From the IMG/VR virus record IMGVR_UViG_3300017593_002057, positions 1 through 47,018 of that record: 47,018 nt of DNA. One strand, 5' to 3'. Positions 40,701 through 47,018 of the stretch are shown one piece after another; the first letter of the stretch is position 1, and each line of letters starts with the position of its first letter. The stretch comes from a virus. The notes under the pieces were generated by a model. That model was given only the letters and a program-made list of their open reading frames with translations, made no database searches and was not told the DNA's origin. Made by a program: the position numbers and the translations under genes.

Positions 40701-40988
40701 TTATTGAGTAAAAAATTTAATCCAAGTATAAAGAAGAATTTTTAAATCTTCTAAAAAAAGCTTAATATCTTTTTCCGAACAAATTGGTTTACCTTTAAGA
40801 AGTAAATAATCATCATCACTCCAAGGCTTTCCTTCTAAAAAACCTACATTAAAAATACCAAAACCCTTCAGCCAATGAAGCTTAATAGGTTTTGGTAATC
40901 GTATTGTTCTATCAAAATTAAATTGAACAGTAATTTCTTCTTCATCTTTATAAATTATTATCCCAATAGAATTTCCGCCTTTCGCCAT
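40701..40988 (-). CDS. Small unknown protein
   Basis: Ninety-five residues: a beta-rich N-terminal half ('NSIGIIIYKDEEEITVQFNF', 'RLPKPIKLHWLKGFGIFNVG') and a C-terminal helix ('EKDIKLFLEDLKILLYTWIK'). No signal peptide and no known motif. It lies two bases downstream of the Sm-like protein gene and 17 bases before the acidic protein gene, in the same operon driven from 41307-41335. Confidence 0.5.
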   Translation of the reverse strand: MAKGGNSIGIIIYKDEEEITVQFNFDRTIRLPKPIKLHWLKGFGIFNVGFLEGKPWSDDDYLLLKGKPICSEKDIKLFLEDLKILLYTWIKFFTQ

Positions 40989-40990
40989 TT

Positions 40991-41287
40991 CTATTTTCCT
41001 TTTTCAATATTTTTTAAATCAACTTTAATATCTGGAATGACTATTCCAGATGTCTGTTGAATATACATTTTTTTCAAATCTTCTGCATGAGAAATAGGAA
41101 TTTCTACTAAAACATGAATTTTATTCAACTGGCATTCTTCCATAGGTAACCATGGAATTAATATAAATTGATTTCTATTTCGTATTACAGCCATAGGTTT
41201 TGATAATGAATAGAATTCATCAGTTTCTTTTTTAACATTACTTATTACAAATTCATTCGTAACTAATTTAAAAAACTTTATTTCCAT
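40991..41287 (-). CDS. Sm-like small beta-barrel protein
   Basis: A 98-residue protein starting at ATG 41287, chosen because AAAGGAGG precedes it; the frame is open further upstream, but there lies a promoter. The pattern 'IKFFKLVTNEFVISNVKKET' then 'YSLSKPMAVIRN' and 'FILIPWLPMEECQ' is the short five-strand barrel of Sm/LSm-type proteins found in T4-like phages, whose role (RNA binding or processing) is unclear. It is the first gene after a strong promoter, suggesting early or high expression. Confidence 0.55.
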   Translation of the reverse strand: MEIKFFKLVTNEFVISNVKKETDEFYSLSKPMAVIRNRNQFILIPWLPMEECQLNKIHVLVEIPISHAEDLKKMYIQQTSGIVIPDIKVDLKNIEKGK

Positions 41288-41306
41288 TTTTTTCCTCCTT
41301 TCTTTA

Positions 41307-41335
41307 AGTATAATTATTTTATAAAAAAATGTCAA
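41307..41335 (-). promoter_or_regulatory. Sigma70 promoter in front of the Sm-like gene
   Basis: Minus strand: perfect TTGACA (41335-41330), 17-bp spacer, TATACT (41312-41307, 5 of 6). The SD of the gene starting at 41287 follows about ten bases after the -10. It lies in a 52-base gap and probably drives the genes from here toward the polymerase. Confidence 0.8.
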
Positions 41336-41339
41336 TAGC

Positions 41340-41600
41340 TTACAATATACACTTACCAGCCTTTAAACGAATAGTTTTTCTAGCTGGTACTTTATATTTT
41401 TCTAATGTAATCGGATGTTTTACAATTTTTTCTTTAAGTATCACAGGATAAAAACGTCCAATAGGTGTAACAACTTCGTAATTATCTTCCATGACCAAAT
41501 CTTGTAAAGTATCGAAAATTATATCCATTATCTTTTCAGTAGTTACAGCTTTTAAACCTAATCTCCGTGAAACAATATTGCAAAATTCCTTATATTTCAT
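41340..41600 (-). CDS. HU/IHF-type DNA-binding protein
   Basis: An 86-residue protein from ATG at 41600, with GGAGG six bases upstream; an earlier in-frame ATG at 41627 lies before that SD and is rejected. 'VVTPIGRFYPVIL' and 'PARKTIRLKAGK' are the two conserved parts of the Bac_DNA_binding family: the beta-arm entry and the C-terminal strand. The N-terminal 'FCNIVSRRLGLKAVTTEKIM' fits the helical dimerisation part. Role: DNA bending or compaction, probably assisting replication and recombination. Overlaps the Rad50-like gene by 11 bases. Confidence 0.8.
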   Translation of the reverse strand: MKYKEFCNIVSRRLGLKAVTTEKIMDIIFDTLQDLVMEDNYEVVTPIGRFYPVILKEKIVKHPITLEKYKVPARKTIRLKAGKCIL

Positions 41601-43314
41601 GAATTTCCTCCAAATGACTTTTTTCATCTATTAAATCAACATGTTGTATGTTATCAAATTTAATAACATTTTTCAAGTCCGAATTATGGCTTATAATAAT
41701 TATCTTTTTAAAAATTGTTTTTAAATTTGCTAGCATTTGAGCCAATTTTTCTTGCGCTTCAGAATCGAGATTCACATCAAATGTTTCATCTATCGCAATT
41801 ACATCTACACTATGTGCAAAATAAGCTAATGCCAAAGAAGCTGATATCTTCATTAACTGTTTTTGACCTGAAGATAATTTTTCGTATTTCCTGCCATTAT
41901 ATCTAAATATTAAATTTTCATCTACTGTGATTTTGCCTTCACTAAATGCATTCATTGCAAAAACTAATTTAGAAATAAATAAATCATAATATTTTTTCAC
42001 TATTTCTTTAAGTTCAATTCTACTATCTTTAACTTTGGCTAATAATTTATCTAATATGTTTAAAGAATTTTGTTTTATTTCATACATTCTTTTGGTTTTT
42101 GAAATCTCACTTTCAATATGTTCTTTTTTTTCTTTCAAAGTCTCTAATTGCTTCTTATATATTTCAATCACATCAAAAATTTTTTGTTTATTTTCCATTT
42201 CAGTTCTATAAAAATTCAATTCTGCTTGTAAATCATTTATTTGTAATTGAATTTCATATTTTACTTTTTCATTAGACTTTATAAGTTCATCCAAATCTTT
42301 TATCTCATTTTCAACAGATTTCGAAGAAAATTTAGATAATTTTTTAGTCAAATCTTTCAAAACTATCATTTTCTCTTTAAGTTCCAATTCAAGTTCATTC
42401 TTCTTCTCCTTAATATAATTAAAATCTTTTATCTCTTGTCCACACCATTTACACTTCTCAAATTTTATACTAATTTCTACGTTTTTTAAATTTTTCTTTA
42501 ATTCTTCTATCTTATTTTTTATAAAGTCATATCTCTTTTCAAAAACAACAATACTTTCCAAAGATTTAGATTTTTTCAATTTCTCTTTATTTAAACCAGA
42601 TAACTTTTCTTCAATCTTTTGTTTTTCTAACTTTAATTTCTCTATTTTGTTCTGTATATTATCCAGATCGAAACTAGACTTTTTCGATATTTGATTTTTT
42701 TCTCTTACTGCTTTCCTCAATTTTAATTTCGTGTCTTTAATTTCATTTTCAATAATTTTCAAATTTTCAATCAAAAAATCCAAATGGCTTTCCCACAAAG
42801 ATAAATTTATTTTTCCTATTTTAAATTCAATATTCTTTTCCATCTTAAACAAATAATCATCAACAGTCTTTCTCAGAAATTCCATATCAGGCAATAAATT
42901 TTCAATATACTTTTTTCTTTCATTAGGCCTTAAATCTAAAAAAGAAGAAAATCCAAACAAAAATGCAAATTTAGTCCTATTTTTAATATTATCAAGTAAA
43001 GAATTATACTTGAAGTGATACGGTATAGAATCTATAAACAATTGAACACCTGATTTTTTCCTTAAAATAGTAACATTTCTATCTTCAATTAACATATCCA
43101 GTTTCACTAATAAATCATCTTGACCCTCTCTAATTAGGTCGCTTTTTCTCAATCCTTCTATGTTACCTTGAAGCGCATATTTAACAGCTAATATAATACT
43201 AGACTTTCCCGTTCCAATTTTACCTTCTAATAATGTTATACCATCTTTAAAAGGATAAATTAAATGTTCCCAACTGCGAAAATTCTTTAGTTCTATACTC
43301 TTTAATTCAATCAT
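41590..43314 (-). CDS. Rad50/gp46-like SMC recombination ATPase
   Basis: A 574-residue SMC-type ATPase. Walker A 'GKIGTGKSS' (31-39), a long coiled coil, a CxxC zinc hook 'CKWC' (288-291) in the middle, then the second coil and C-terminal lobe with signature 'SSGQKQLMKISASLALAY' and Walker B 'DVIAIDETFD' (about 480-515). This is the partner of the Mre11/gp47-like nuclease two genes upstream; together they resect DNA ends for recombination-dependent replication. Coupled at both ends by overlaps. Confidence 0.9.
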   Translation of the reverse strand: MIELKSIELKNFRSWEHLIYPFKDGITLLEGKIGTGKSSIILAVKYALQGNIEGLRKSDLIREGQDDLLVKLDMLIEDRNVTILRKKSGVQLFIDSIPYHFKYNSLLDNIKNRTKFAFLFGFSSFLDLRPNERKKYIENLLPDMEFLRKTVDDYLFKMEKNIEFKIGKINLSLWESHLDFLIENLKIIENEIKDTKLKLRKAVREKNQISKKSSFDLDNIQNKIEKLKLEKQKIEEKLSGLNKEKLKKSKSLESIVVFEKRYDFIKNKIEELKKNLKNVEISIKFEKCKWCGQEIKDFNYIKEKKNELELELKEKMIVLKDLTKKLSKFSSKSVENEIKDLDELIKSNEKVKYEIQLQINDLQAELNFYRTEMENKQKIFDVIEIYKKQLETLKEKKEHIESEISKTKRMYEIKQNSLNILDKLLAKVKDSRIELKEIVKKYYDLFISKLVFAMNAFSEGKITVDENLIFRYNGRKYEKLSSGQKQLMKISASLALAYFAHSVDVIAIDETFDVNLDSEAQEKLAQMLANLKTIFKKIIIISHNSDLKNVIKFDNIQHVDLIDEKSHLEEIHEI

Positions 43315-43609
43315 TTTTTATAATCTCCAAAAAATCTTTTAATTTCAAAATCACGAAATCGTTCATATGATTCTTATTTAGTTCATGCAATATAAATAAT
43401 GGAATCTTGTCTTTTGTCCTATGTTTTTCAATCTGTCGATAAGCATTTAACATAAATTTTGGCAATTTTTTTCTTTCCTTCACTTCTATAATAAATCTAT
43501 CAGTAATAATATCTTCCTTACCCAAAATTCCAATCCTACGTGCATTATCGAACTGAAAAATCTTAGCTATAGCCCTTTCCATAGATTTCCCACGATTTCT
43601 AGCATTCAT
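43307..43609 (-). CDS. Small PD-(D/E)XK nuclease, resolvase-like
   Basis: A 100-residue protein with the compact nuclease core: 'GKSMERAIAKIF' (conserved Glu), 'GKEDIIT' (Asp) and 'FIIEVKERKKLP' (E-x-K), then 'FMLNAYRQIEKHRTKDKIPL'. This arrangement is that of Hjc/VRR-type nucleases that act on branched DNA. It sits between the gp47-like and gp46-like genes and overlaps the latter by eight bases, so a role in processing recombination intermediates, such as Holliday junctions, is likely. Enzyme specificity cannot be read from the sequence. Confidence 0.65.
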   Translation of the reverse strand: MNARNRGKSMERAIAKIFQFDNARRIGILGKEDIITDRFIIEVKERKKLPKFMLNAYRQIEKHRTKDKIPLFILHELNKNHMNDFVILKLKDFLEIIKND

Positions 43610-43610
43610 T

Positions 43611-44456
43611 TTAAAACTCTTCCATTTTCAAATACTTTGCTCTCAATTTAGCAATTATGTTCTTCAATAATTTATTATCCGATTTTTTCAAAATTTCATC
43701 TAAAGAAATAAATTCTTTTTCAAATTTTGGCAATTCAAACTTTTTCTTTGGTATTTTAACTTCTTTTCTTCTAAAGAACTTATACAAATTATCCTTTTCA
43801 TCAAAAGATGTAACATTTATTTCAATTTGTTTTATATTATCTAAATCATACAAAATATATAAAAACCTATTCAACTTATAATCATCCTTAAAAGTAGCTG
43901 GATAACAAGCTCCAGTTATATATAAATTTTTAATCTTTCTTGCAAAATGTAAATGACCATTAAAAACTACAGCTTTCTTTGGAAAATCCCTAATTGATAC
44001 GGCAAATTCCGCATCATAATATTTATTTAGTTCTTTAATGTCTTTATGAGAAAAAATAATATCAGCATTAGCTGGAACAGATTTATCATAATATGGCCAA
44101 AATACAACAGTTTTGTTGTACAACAATTTTGTTGTTAATTTTGGAAAGATGTGAACATTAGGAAGGAAGGATATGAGACAAAGCCAAGAATGCCTTAATT
44201 CTATACTTCTGGCTTCATTTTCATGATTTCCAACTACAATATAACAAGGTTTTTTTAAATTAGATAAAAAAGAAGCAAAATCATATAGAATATGAAAAGG
44301 CAATTCTTTTGTTTTATTTATAATATCACCAAGGAAAACATAACTATTAACTTCTAATTTAGAAATGCATTCTTTTAGATAATTCCATTCTTTCAATCTA
44401 AAAGGATCATCTTTTAAATGAATATCGCCAATAATTAATGCAGGAAGAAATCCCAT
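43611..44456 (-). CDS. Mre11/gp47-like metallophosphoesterase nuclease
   Basis: A 281-residue protein. Calcineurin-type motifs in order: 'GDIHL' (D-x-H, residues 10-14), 'FLGDII' (about 43), 'GNHENE' (about 76), 'FSHKD' and 'NGHLHF'. It is the nuclease half of the gp46/gp47 (Rad50/Mre11) complex and is followed by the gp46-like gene after a small resolvase-like gene. ATG at 44456 overlaps the TGA of the recombinase gene (TGATG), and GGAGG lies just upstream, so translation is coupled. Confidence 0.88.
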   Translation of the reverse strand: MGFLPALIIGDIHLKDDPFRLKEWNYLKECISKLEVNSYVFLGDIINKTKELPFHILYDFASFLSNLKKPCYIVVGNHENEARSIELRHSWLCLISFLPNVHIFPKLTTKLLYNKTVVFWPYYDKSVPANADIIFSHKDIKELNKYYDAEFAVSIRDFPKKAVVFNGHLHFARKIKNLYITGACYPATFKDDYKLNRFLYILYDLDNIKQIEINVTSFDEKDNLYKFFRRKEVKIPKKKFELPKFEKEFISLDEILKKSDNKLLKNIIAKLRAKYLKMEEF

Positions 44457-45424
44457 CAATCCTCCAGCTTTTCAAGCAACTTATATTTTTCTACTATTTC
44501 TTTTGCTTTTTCAATATCTCTTTCACTTAAACGAATTTTTGCTTCACCCGTATCATATTCAAATACAGGCAATTTTTTATAAGTTTTAAAATCTTCTTTG
44601 TTTCTAGGTTGTATAATTCCTTTTTGTGCTAAATAATCTAAAACACCCGTAAATGGATGAGCTCCATGCTTAAAATCTAAAACCCATCTTGTATAGTCAA
44701 ACAAATGTTCATCCCTTCTATTTTTGCTTACTTCAGCTTTAATTACATATGCATAAGTTTCATTATCTCTTTTAAGTGCACTAACATTCATCAAACTTAA
44801 TGCCACATGTCCCCAAAAATTAGGTGCATGACCACCACTTTTGACTTCTCTAGCAATAAATCCTGGCGCTATATATTTATGATTACTAAAAATTAATAAA
44901 TTATTATCATAAATGTGTCCAGAAATATTACGGAAAAATTCATGCAATCTTTTGGCCGCCCTGCCTTGATCTTCCACTAATTTACTTTTATCATCACCAA
45001 ATGACGCAATACTGTCTATAACAACTAAACCATCAATGCCTTCCTCGTGAGACTTATCAAAAAATCTACAAACAATTTCATAACACTTTTCAATAGTAGG
45101 ACATTTATTAGGCGGAACAATGAAAAATCTCTCCATGTCAATTCCCAATTCTAACAATCGTTTTTCTTCACAAGCATTCTCCCTATCAATATACAAAACT
45201 AATGCATCTTTATTTTGATTTAGAAAATTAGCTGATAATTTTTGTGCCAAAAAACTTTTAGCAGACATACTAAATCCACTTAATTCCAAAATTCTACTAA
45301 ACTCTATTCCTGAAGGAACAATCAAATCTAATCCTGCAATACCAAAATGTAATACTTTTTTAGGTTTTGTTTTACTTTTTAATTCTTTAGTTAACATTTC
45401 AAATAATTCACTTTTCTTCTTCAT
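44456..45424 (-). CDS. RecA/UvsX-like recombinase
   Basis: A 322-residue RecA-fold protein. 'LELSGFSMSAKSFLAQKL' holds Walker A at 50-57 (GFSMSAKS), where Ala replaces the usual second Gly; T4 UvsX also departs from the consensus there. Walker B is 'GLVVIDSIASF' (about 132-142). 'SNHKYIAPG' and 'REVKSGGHAPNFW' fit the DNA-binding loop region. Role: strand exchange in recombination-dependent replication with gp46/47-like partners. Own promoter at 45440-45468, SD AAAAGGGG. Confidence 0.85.
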   Translation of the reverse strand: MKKKSELFEMLTKELKSKTKPKKVLHFGIAGLDLIVPSGIEFSRILELSGFSMSAKSFLAQKLSANFLNQNKDALVLYIDRENACEEKRLLELGIDMERFFIVPPNKCPTIEKCYEIVCRFFDKSHEEGIDGLVVIDSIASFGDDKSKLVEDQGRAAKRLHEFFRNISGHIYDNNLLIFSNHKYIAPGFIAREVKSGGHAPNFWGHVALSLMNVSALKRDNETYAYVIKAEVSKNRRDEHLFDYTRWVLDFKHGAHPFTGVLDYLAQKGIIQPRNKEDFKTYKKLPVFEYDTGEAKIRLSERDIEKAKEIVEKYKLLEKLED

Positions 45425-45439
45425 TTTTAGCCCCTTTTC

Positions 45440-45468
45440 ATTCTAAAATAAAAAAAATAAAAAGTCAA
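45440..45468 (-). promoter_or_regulatory. Sigma70 promoter for the recombination operon
   Basis: Minus strand: TTGACT (45468-45463), 17-bp A/T-only spacer, TAGAAT (45445-45440), each 5 of 6. The -35 box overlaps the stop codon of the upstream gene. It precedes the RecA-like gene and the coupled gp47/resolvase/gp46/HU genes. Confidence 0.75.
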
Positions 45469-45833
45469 GACCGTATAATATCCTTTTCCACCAAATCATA
45501 AATTAACCTACCTATATATGTAGCAGTTTTTTCTACATCTTTGTTCGTTCCAGTCAGTTCCCAAATGAAAATATGACCAACTTCATGACAAAGTAATGAT
45601 AAAATTTCCTTTTTATCAAGCTCCAAATCTGGATTAAGTTGATAAAAAGATGTATATAAATAAAAAGTAGCTTTCAACATTTCAGGCACATAAGAAACGG
45701 AGATTCTTCCACCAGTAAGATTATGTTTTTTATTTAATCTAGCTACTGCATAATATTGAACCAAAGGAACTTCTTGAATTATTCTATCCAAAGCTTTACA
45801 AACAAAATTTTCTAATTTTTCCTTCTTATTCAT
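45465..45833 (-). CDS. Small HExxH metallopeptidase-like protein
   Basis: A 122-residue protein with the zinc-peptidase motif 'LLCHEVGHIFIWE' (HEVGH) near residue 83, preceded by 'GGRISVSYVPEMLKATFYLY' and followed by a helix that could supply the third ligand. Size and layout resemble SprT/ImmA-type minimal metallopeptidases in phages. SD GGGAAGGAAG precedes ATG; it overlaps the upstream gene by eight bases. The substrate is unknown; host-factor degradation or repressor cleavage are guesses. Confidence 0.6.
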   Translation of the reverse strand: MNKKEKLENFVCKALDRIIQEVPLVQYYAVARLNKKHNLTGGRISVSYVPEMLKATFYLYTSFYQLNPDLELDKKEILSLLCHEVGHIFIWELTGTNKDVEKTATYIGRLIYDLVEKDIIRS

Positions 45834-46860
45834 CTTCCTTCCCTTTCATAAATTTTTCAAAATCTTCAAAATATTCAATTAATTTTATCTTTTTTTCCTT
45901 CGTACCAAATAAAAATATTGGATTATAAATAGTTGCAGATTTATCCCAATAATCATAGATATATTCACTATGTTTTTGAAAAGAACCAACCATAACAATC
46001 CATTGCCACTTCCTAAAATTATAATCATGTAATATTGCTGGTGTATGTTTATGCGCCAAAACTATCACATCTGCATCAGGATGATGCCAACGTAATTCAC
46101 GTTGACCTGCATGCAATTTATTATAAATGCTAAAACCTAAAGCTTTATGTACTTCTAATATCTTATATGAAACTTTATCAAATTTTAATTCTATTACAGC
46201 TCTATTGTGTGACACAGGAACCTTTAAATCAAAAAATGAAAAAATTGTTTCTCCAATTGCTCTTTCACTTCTAAGATCATGATTACCTAAACATAGATTC
46301 AATAAGCAATCATTTCTTAATAATTCATCTAATAAATTAAGCAAAGCTATTTTTTGTTGACGTGGAGTTAAAGAAGTATTTAACATTGGAAATTTTAAAT
46401 TATCCAAAATGAAATTATCTATCATATCGCCAACAACAGATAATTTAATCTGATTGTCAATAATAAATTCCATAAATTTTAAAAATGATTCATAATCAAC
46501 CCATGTATTTCCAATATGCCAATCAGCAGTAAACATTACTGGAAAATATGAATAAGGATAATCTTTATATTTATCTATTACAAATTCATTTTTAATACCA
46601 GAAATTTCTTTATTCAACTCAGCATTCGCTTGGCCTTGCAATAAAATCTTCCGCCAATCAGCTTTCCTAAGACCAATTTTTATTTCTTCAATTTCCGAAG
46701 CGGTATCGGCATTATTATTTAACTCTGGATACCTCTTTTTTAATCGTCTATAAGTTCTTCTAATGTTTTTCCCATAAATCTGTTCTAATTCTTGCCAACT
46801 TTTATATTTCTTTTCTTCTTTTAATTTTAATGCTTCTTCCAAAGTCCATCTTTTTTTCAT
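45826..46860 (-). CDS. Metallophosphoesterase with N-terminal HTH-like domain
   Basis: A 344-residue protein. Residues 1-45 ('KKRWTLEEALKLKEEKKYKS', 'WQELEQIYGKNIRRTYRRLK') look like a Myb/HTH DNA-binding unit. The rest has calcineurin-type motifs: 'TADWHIGNTW', 'VVGDMIDNF', 'CLGNHDLRSE', 'LEVHKA' and 'LAHKHTPAIL'. This is a different branch from the gp47-like protein at 43611-44456. It may be a DNA nuclease or phosphatase recruited to DNA. The ATG overlaps the previous stop by one base (TAATG). Function beyond metal-dependent phosphoesterase is unclear. Confidence 0.7.
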   Translation of the reverse strand: MKKRWTLEEALKLKEEKKYKSWQELEQIYGKNIRRTYRRLKKRYPELNNNADTASEIEEIKIGLRKADWRKILLQGQANAELNKEISGIKNEFVIDKYKDYPYSYFPVMFTADWHIGNTWVDYESFLKFMEFIIDNQIKLSVVGDMIDNFILDNLKFPMLNTSLTPRQQKIALLNLLDELLRNDCLLNLCLGNHDLRSERAIGETIFSFFDLKVPVSHNRAVIELKFDKVSYKILEVHKALGFSIYNKLHAGQRELRWHHPDADVIVLAHKHTPAILHDYNFRKWQWIVMVGSFQKHSEYIYDYWDKSATIYNPIFLFGTKEKKIKLIEYFEDFEKFMKGKEDE

Positions 46861-47018
46861 TATTCCCCCTCTTGTTCTATTTCATTAATAATTTGTCTTA
46901 ATTCTTCAAAGAGATAATCAGACTTAACAGTTGGCATATAGTCCGCATCATCAATATAGACACTTTCTAAAATTCTTTTGCAAATATCAATTAGATAATC
47001 CAATTGACTATCATTCAT
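46860..47018 (-). CDS. Small acidic protein, cut by the right edge
   Basis: At least 52 residues before TAA at 46862-46860. An ATG lies exactly at the window edge (47018-47016), so it may be complete, or the frame may continue outside. The visible part is acidic and helical ('SQLDYLIDICKRILESVYI', then 'YLFEELRQIINEIEQEGE'). The stop overlaps the ATG of the next gene by one base, and GAGGGGG near its end serves as the SD of that gene. No family recognised. Confidence 0.55.
   Translation of the reverse strand: MNDSQLDYLIDICKRILESVYIDDADYMPTVKSDYLFEELRQIINEIEQEGE

Overview
The window looks like part of the genome of an uncultured tailed bacteriophage (Caudoviricetes), most likely with a long, non-contractile (siphovirus-type) tail. 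It is strongly AT-rich. Every protein gene I can support lies on the minus strand, so transcription runs from high to low coordinates. Genes are tightly packed, often overlap by 1-11 bases, and most start after a clear AGGAGG-type ribosome binding site. Eight good sigma70-type promoters (TTGACA/TATAAT-like, 16-17 bp spacers) point to a host with an ordinary housekeeping sigma factor. The host itself cannot be named from the sequence. No integrase, terminase, lysis gene or capsid protease was recognised; these probably lie outside the window.

Right part (about 47.0-31.9 kb): replication and recombination. In transcription order: an HTH-metallophosphoesterase, an HExxH metallopeptidase, a RecA/UvsX-like recombinase, an Mre11/gp47-like nuclease, a small PD-(D/E)XK nuclease, a Rad50/gp46-like SMC ATPase, an HU-like protein, an Sm-like protein, four small unknowns, a primase-helicase, a coiled-coil protein, a gp32-like single-strand binding protein, a tRNA-Gly(ACC), a clamp-loader ATPase, a possible sliding clamp, and a family A DNA polymerase fused to an Fe-S uracil-DNA-glycosylase-like domain. 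This is close to a complete self-sufficient replisome.

Middle part (about 31.9-13.7 kb): head and neck. A promoter at 31.36 kb leads into portal, scaffold, small unknowns, an orphan TnpB with a probable omega RNA, a large frameshifted adhesin-like protein, a two-gene moron-like cassette with its own promoter (one product is a lipoprotein), a decoration-type protein, the major capsid protein, five connector/neck genes and two paralogous tail-tube proteins.

Left part (about 13.7-0 kb): tail. A tail-assembly chaperone pair apparently joined by a -1 frameshift, a small DUF3008-like protein, a 1930-residue tape measure, and tail-tip/fibre-like proteins.

Mobile DNA is prominent. Three homing-endonuclease-type genes (3.3-4.3, 11.9-13.7 and 19.1-20.6 kb) each carry a near-consensus promoter whose -10 box ends 6-7 nt before the ATG, so their mRNAs should be leaderless. 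Each is followed by a structured intergenic segment. A 60-bp hairpin repeat occurs twice (3.2 and 27.1 kb) with wobble-compatible changes that favour an RNA role. A 14-residue protein repeat is shared by two distant virion genes. No gene-free stretch exceeds 300 bases.
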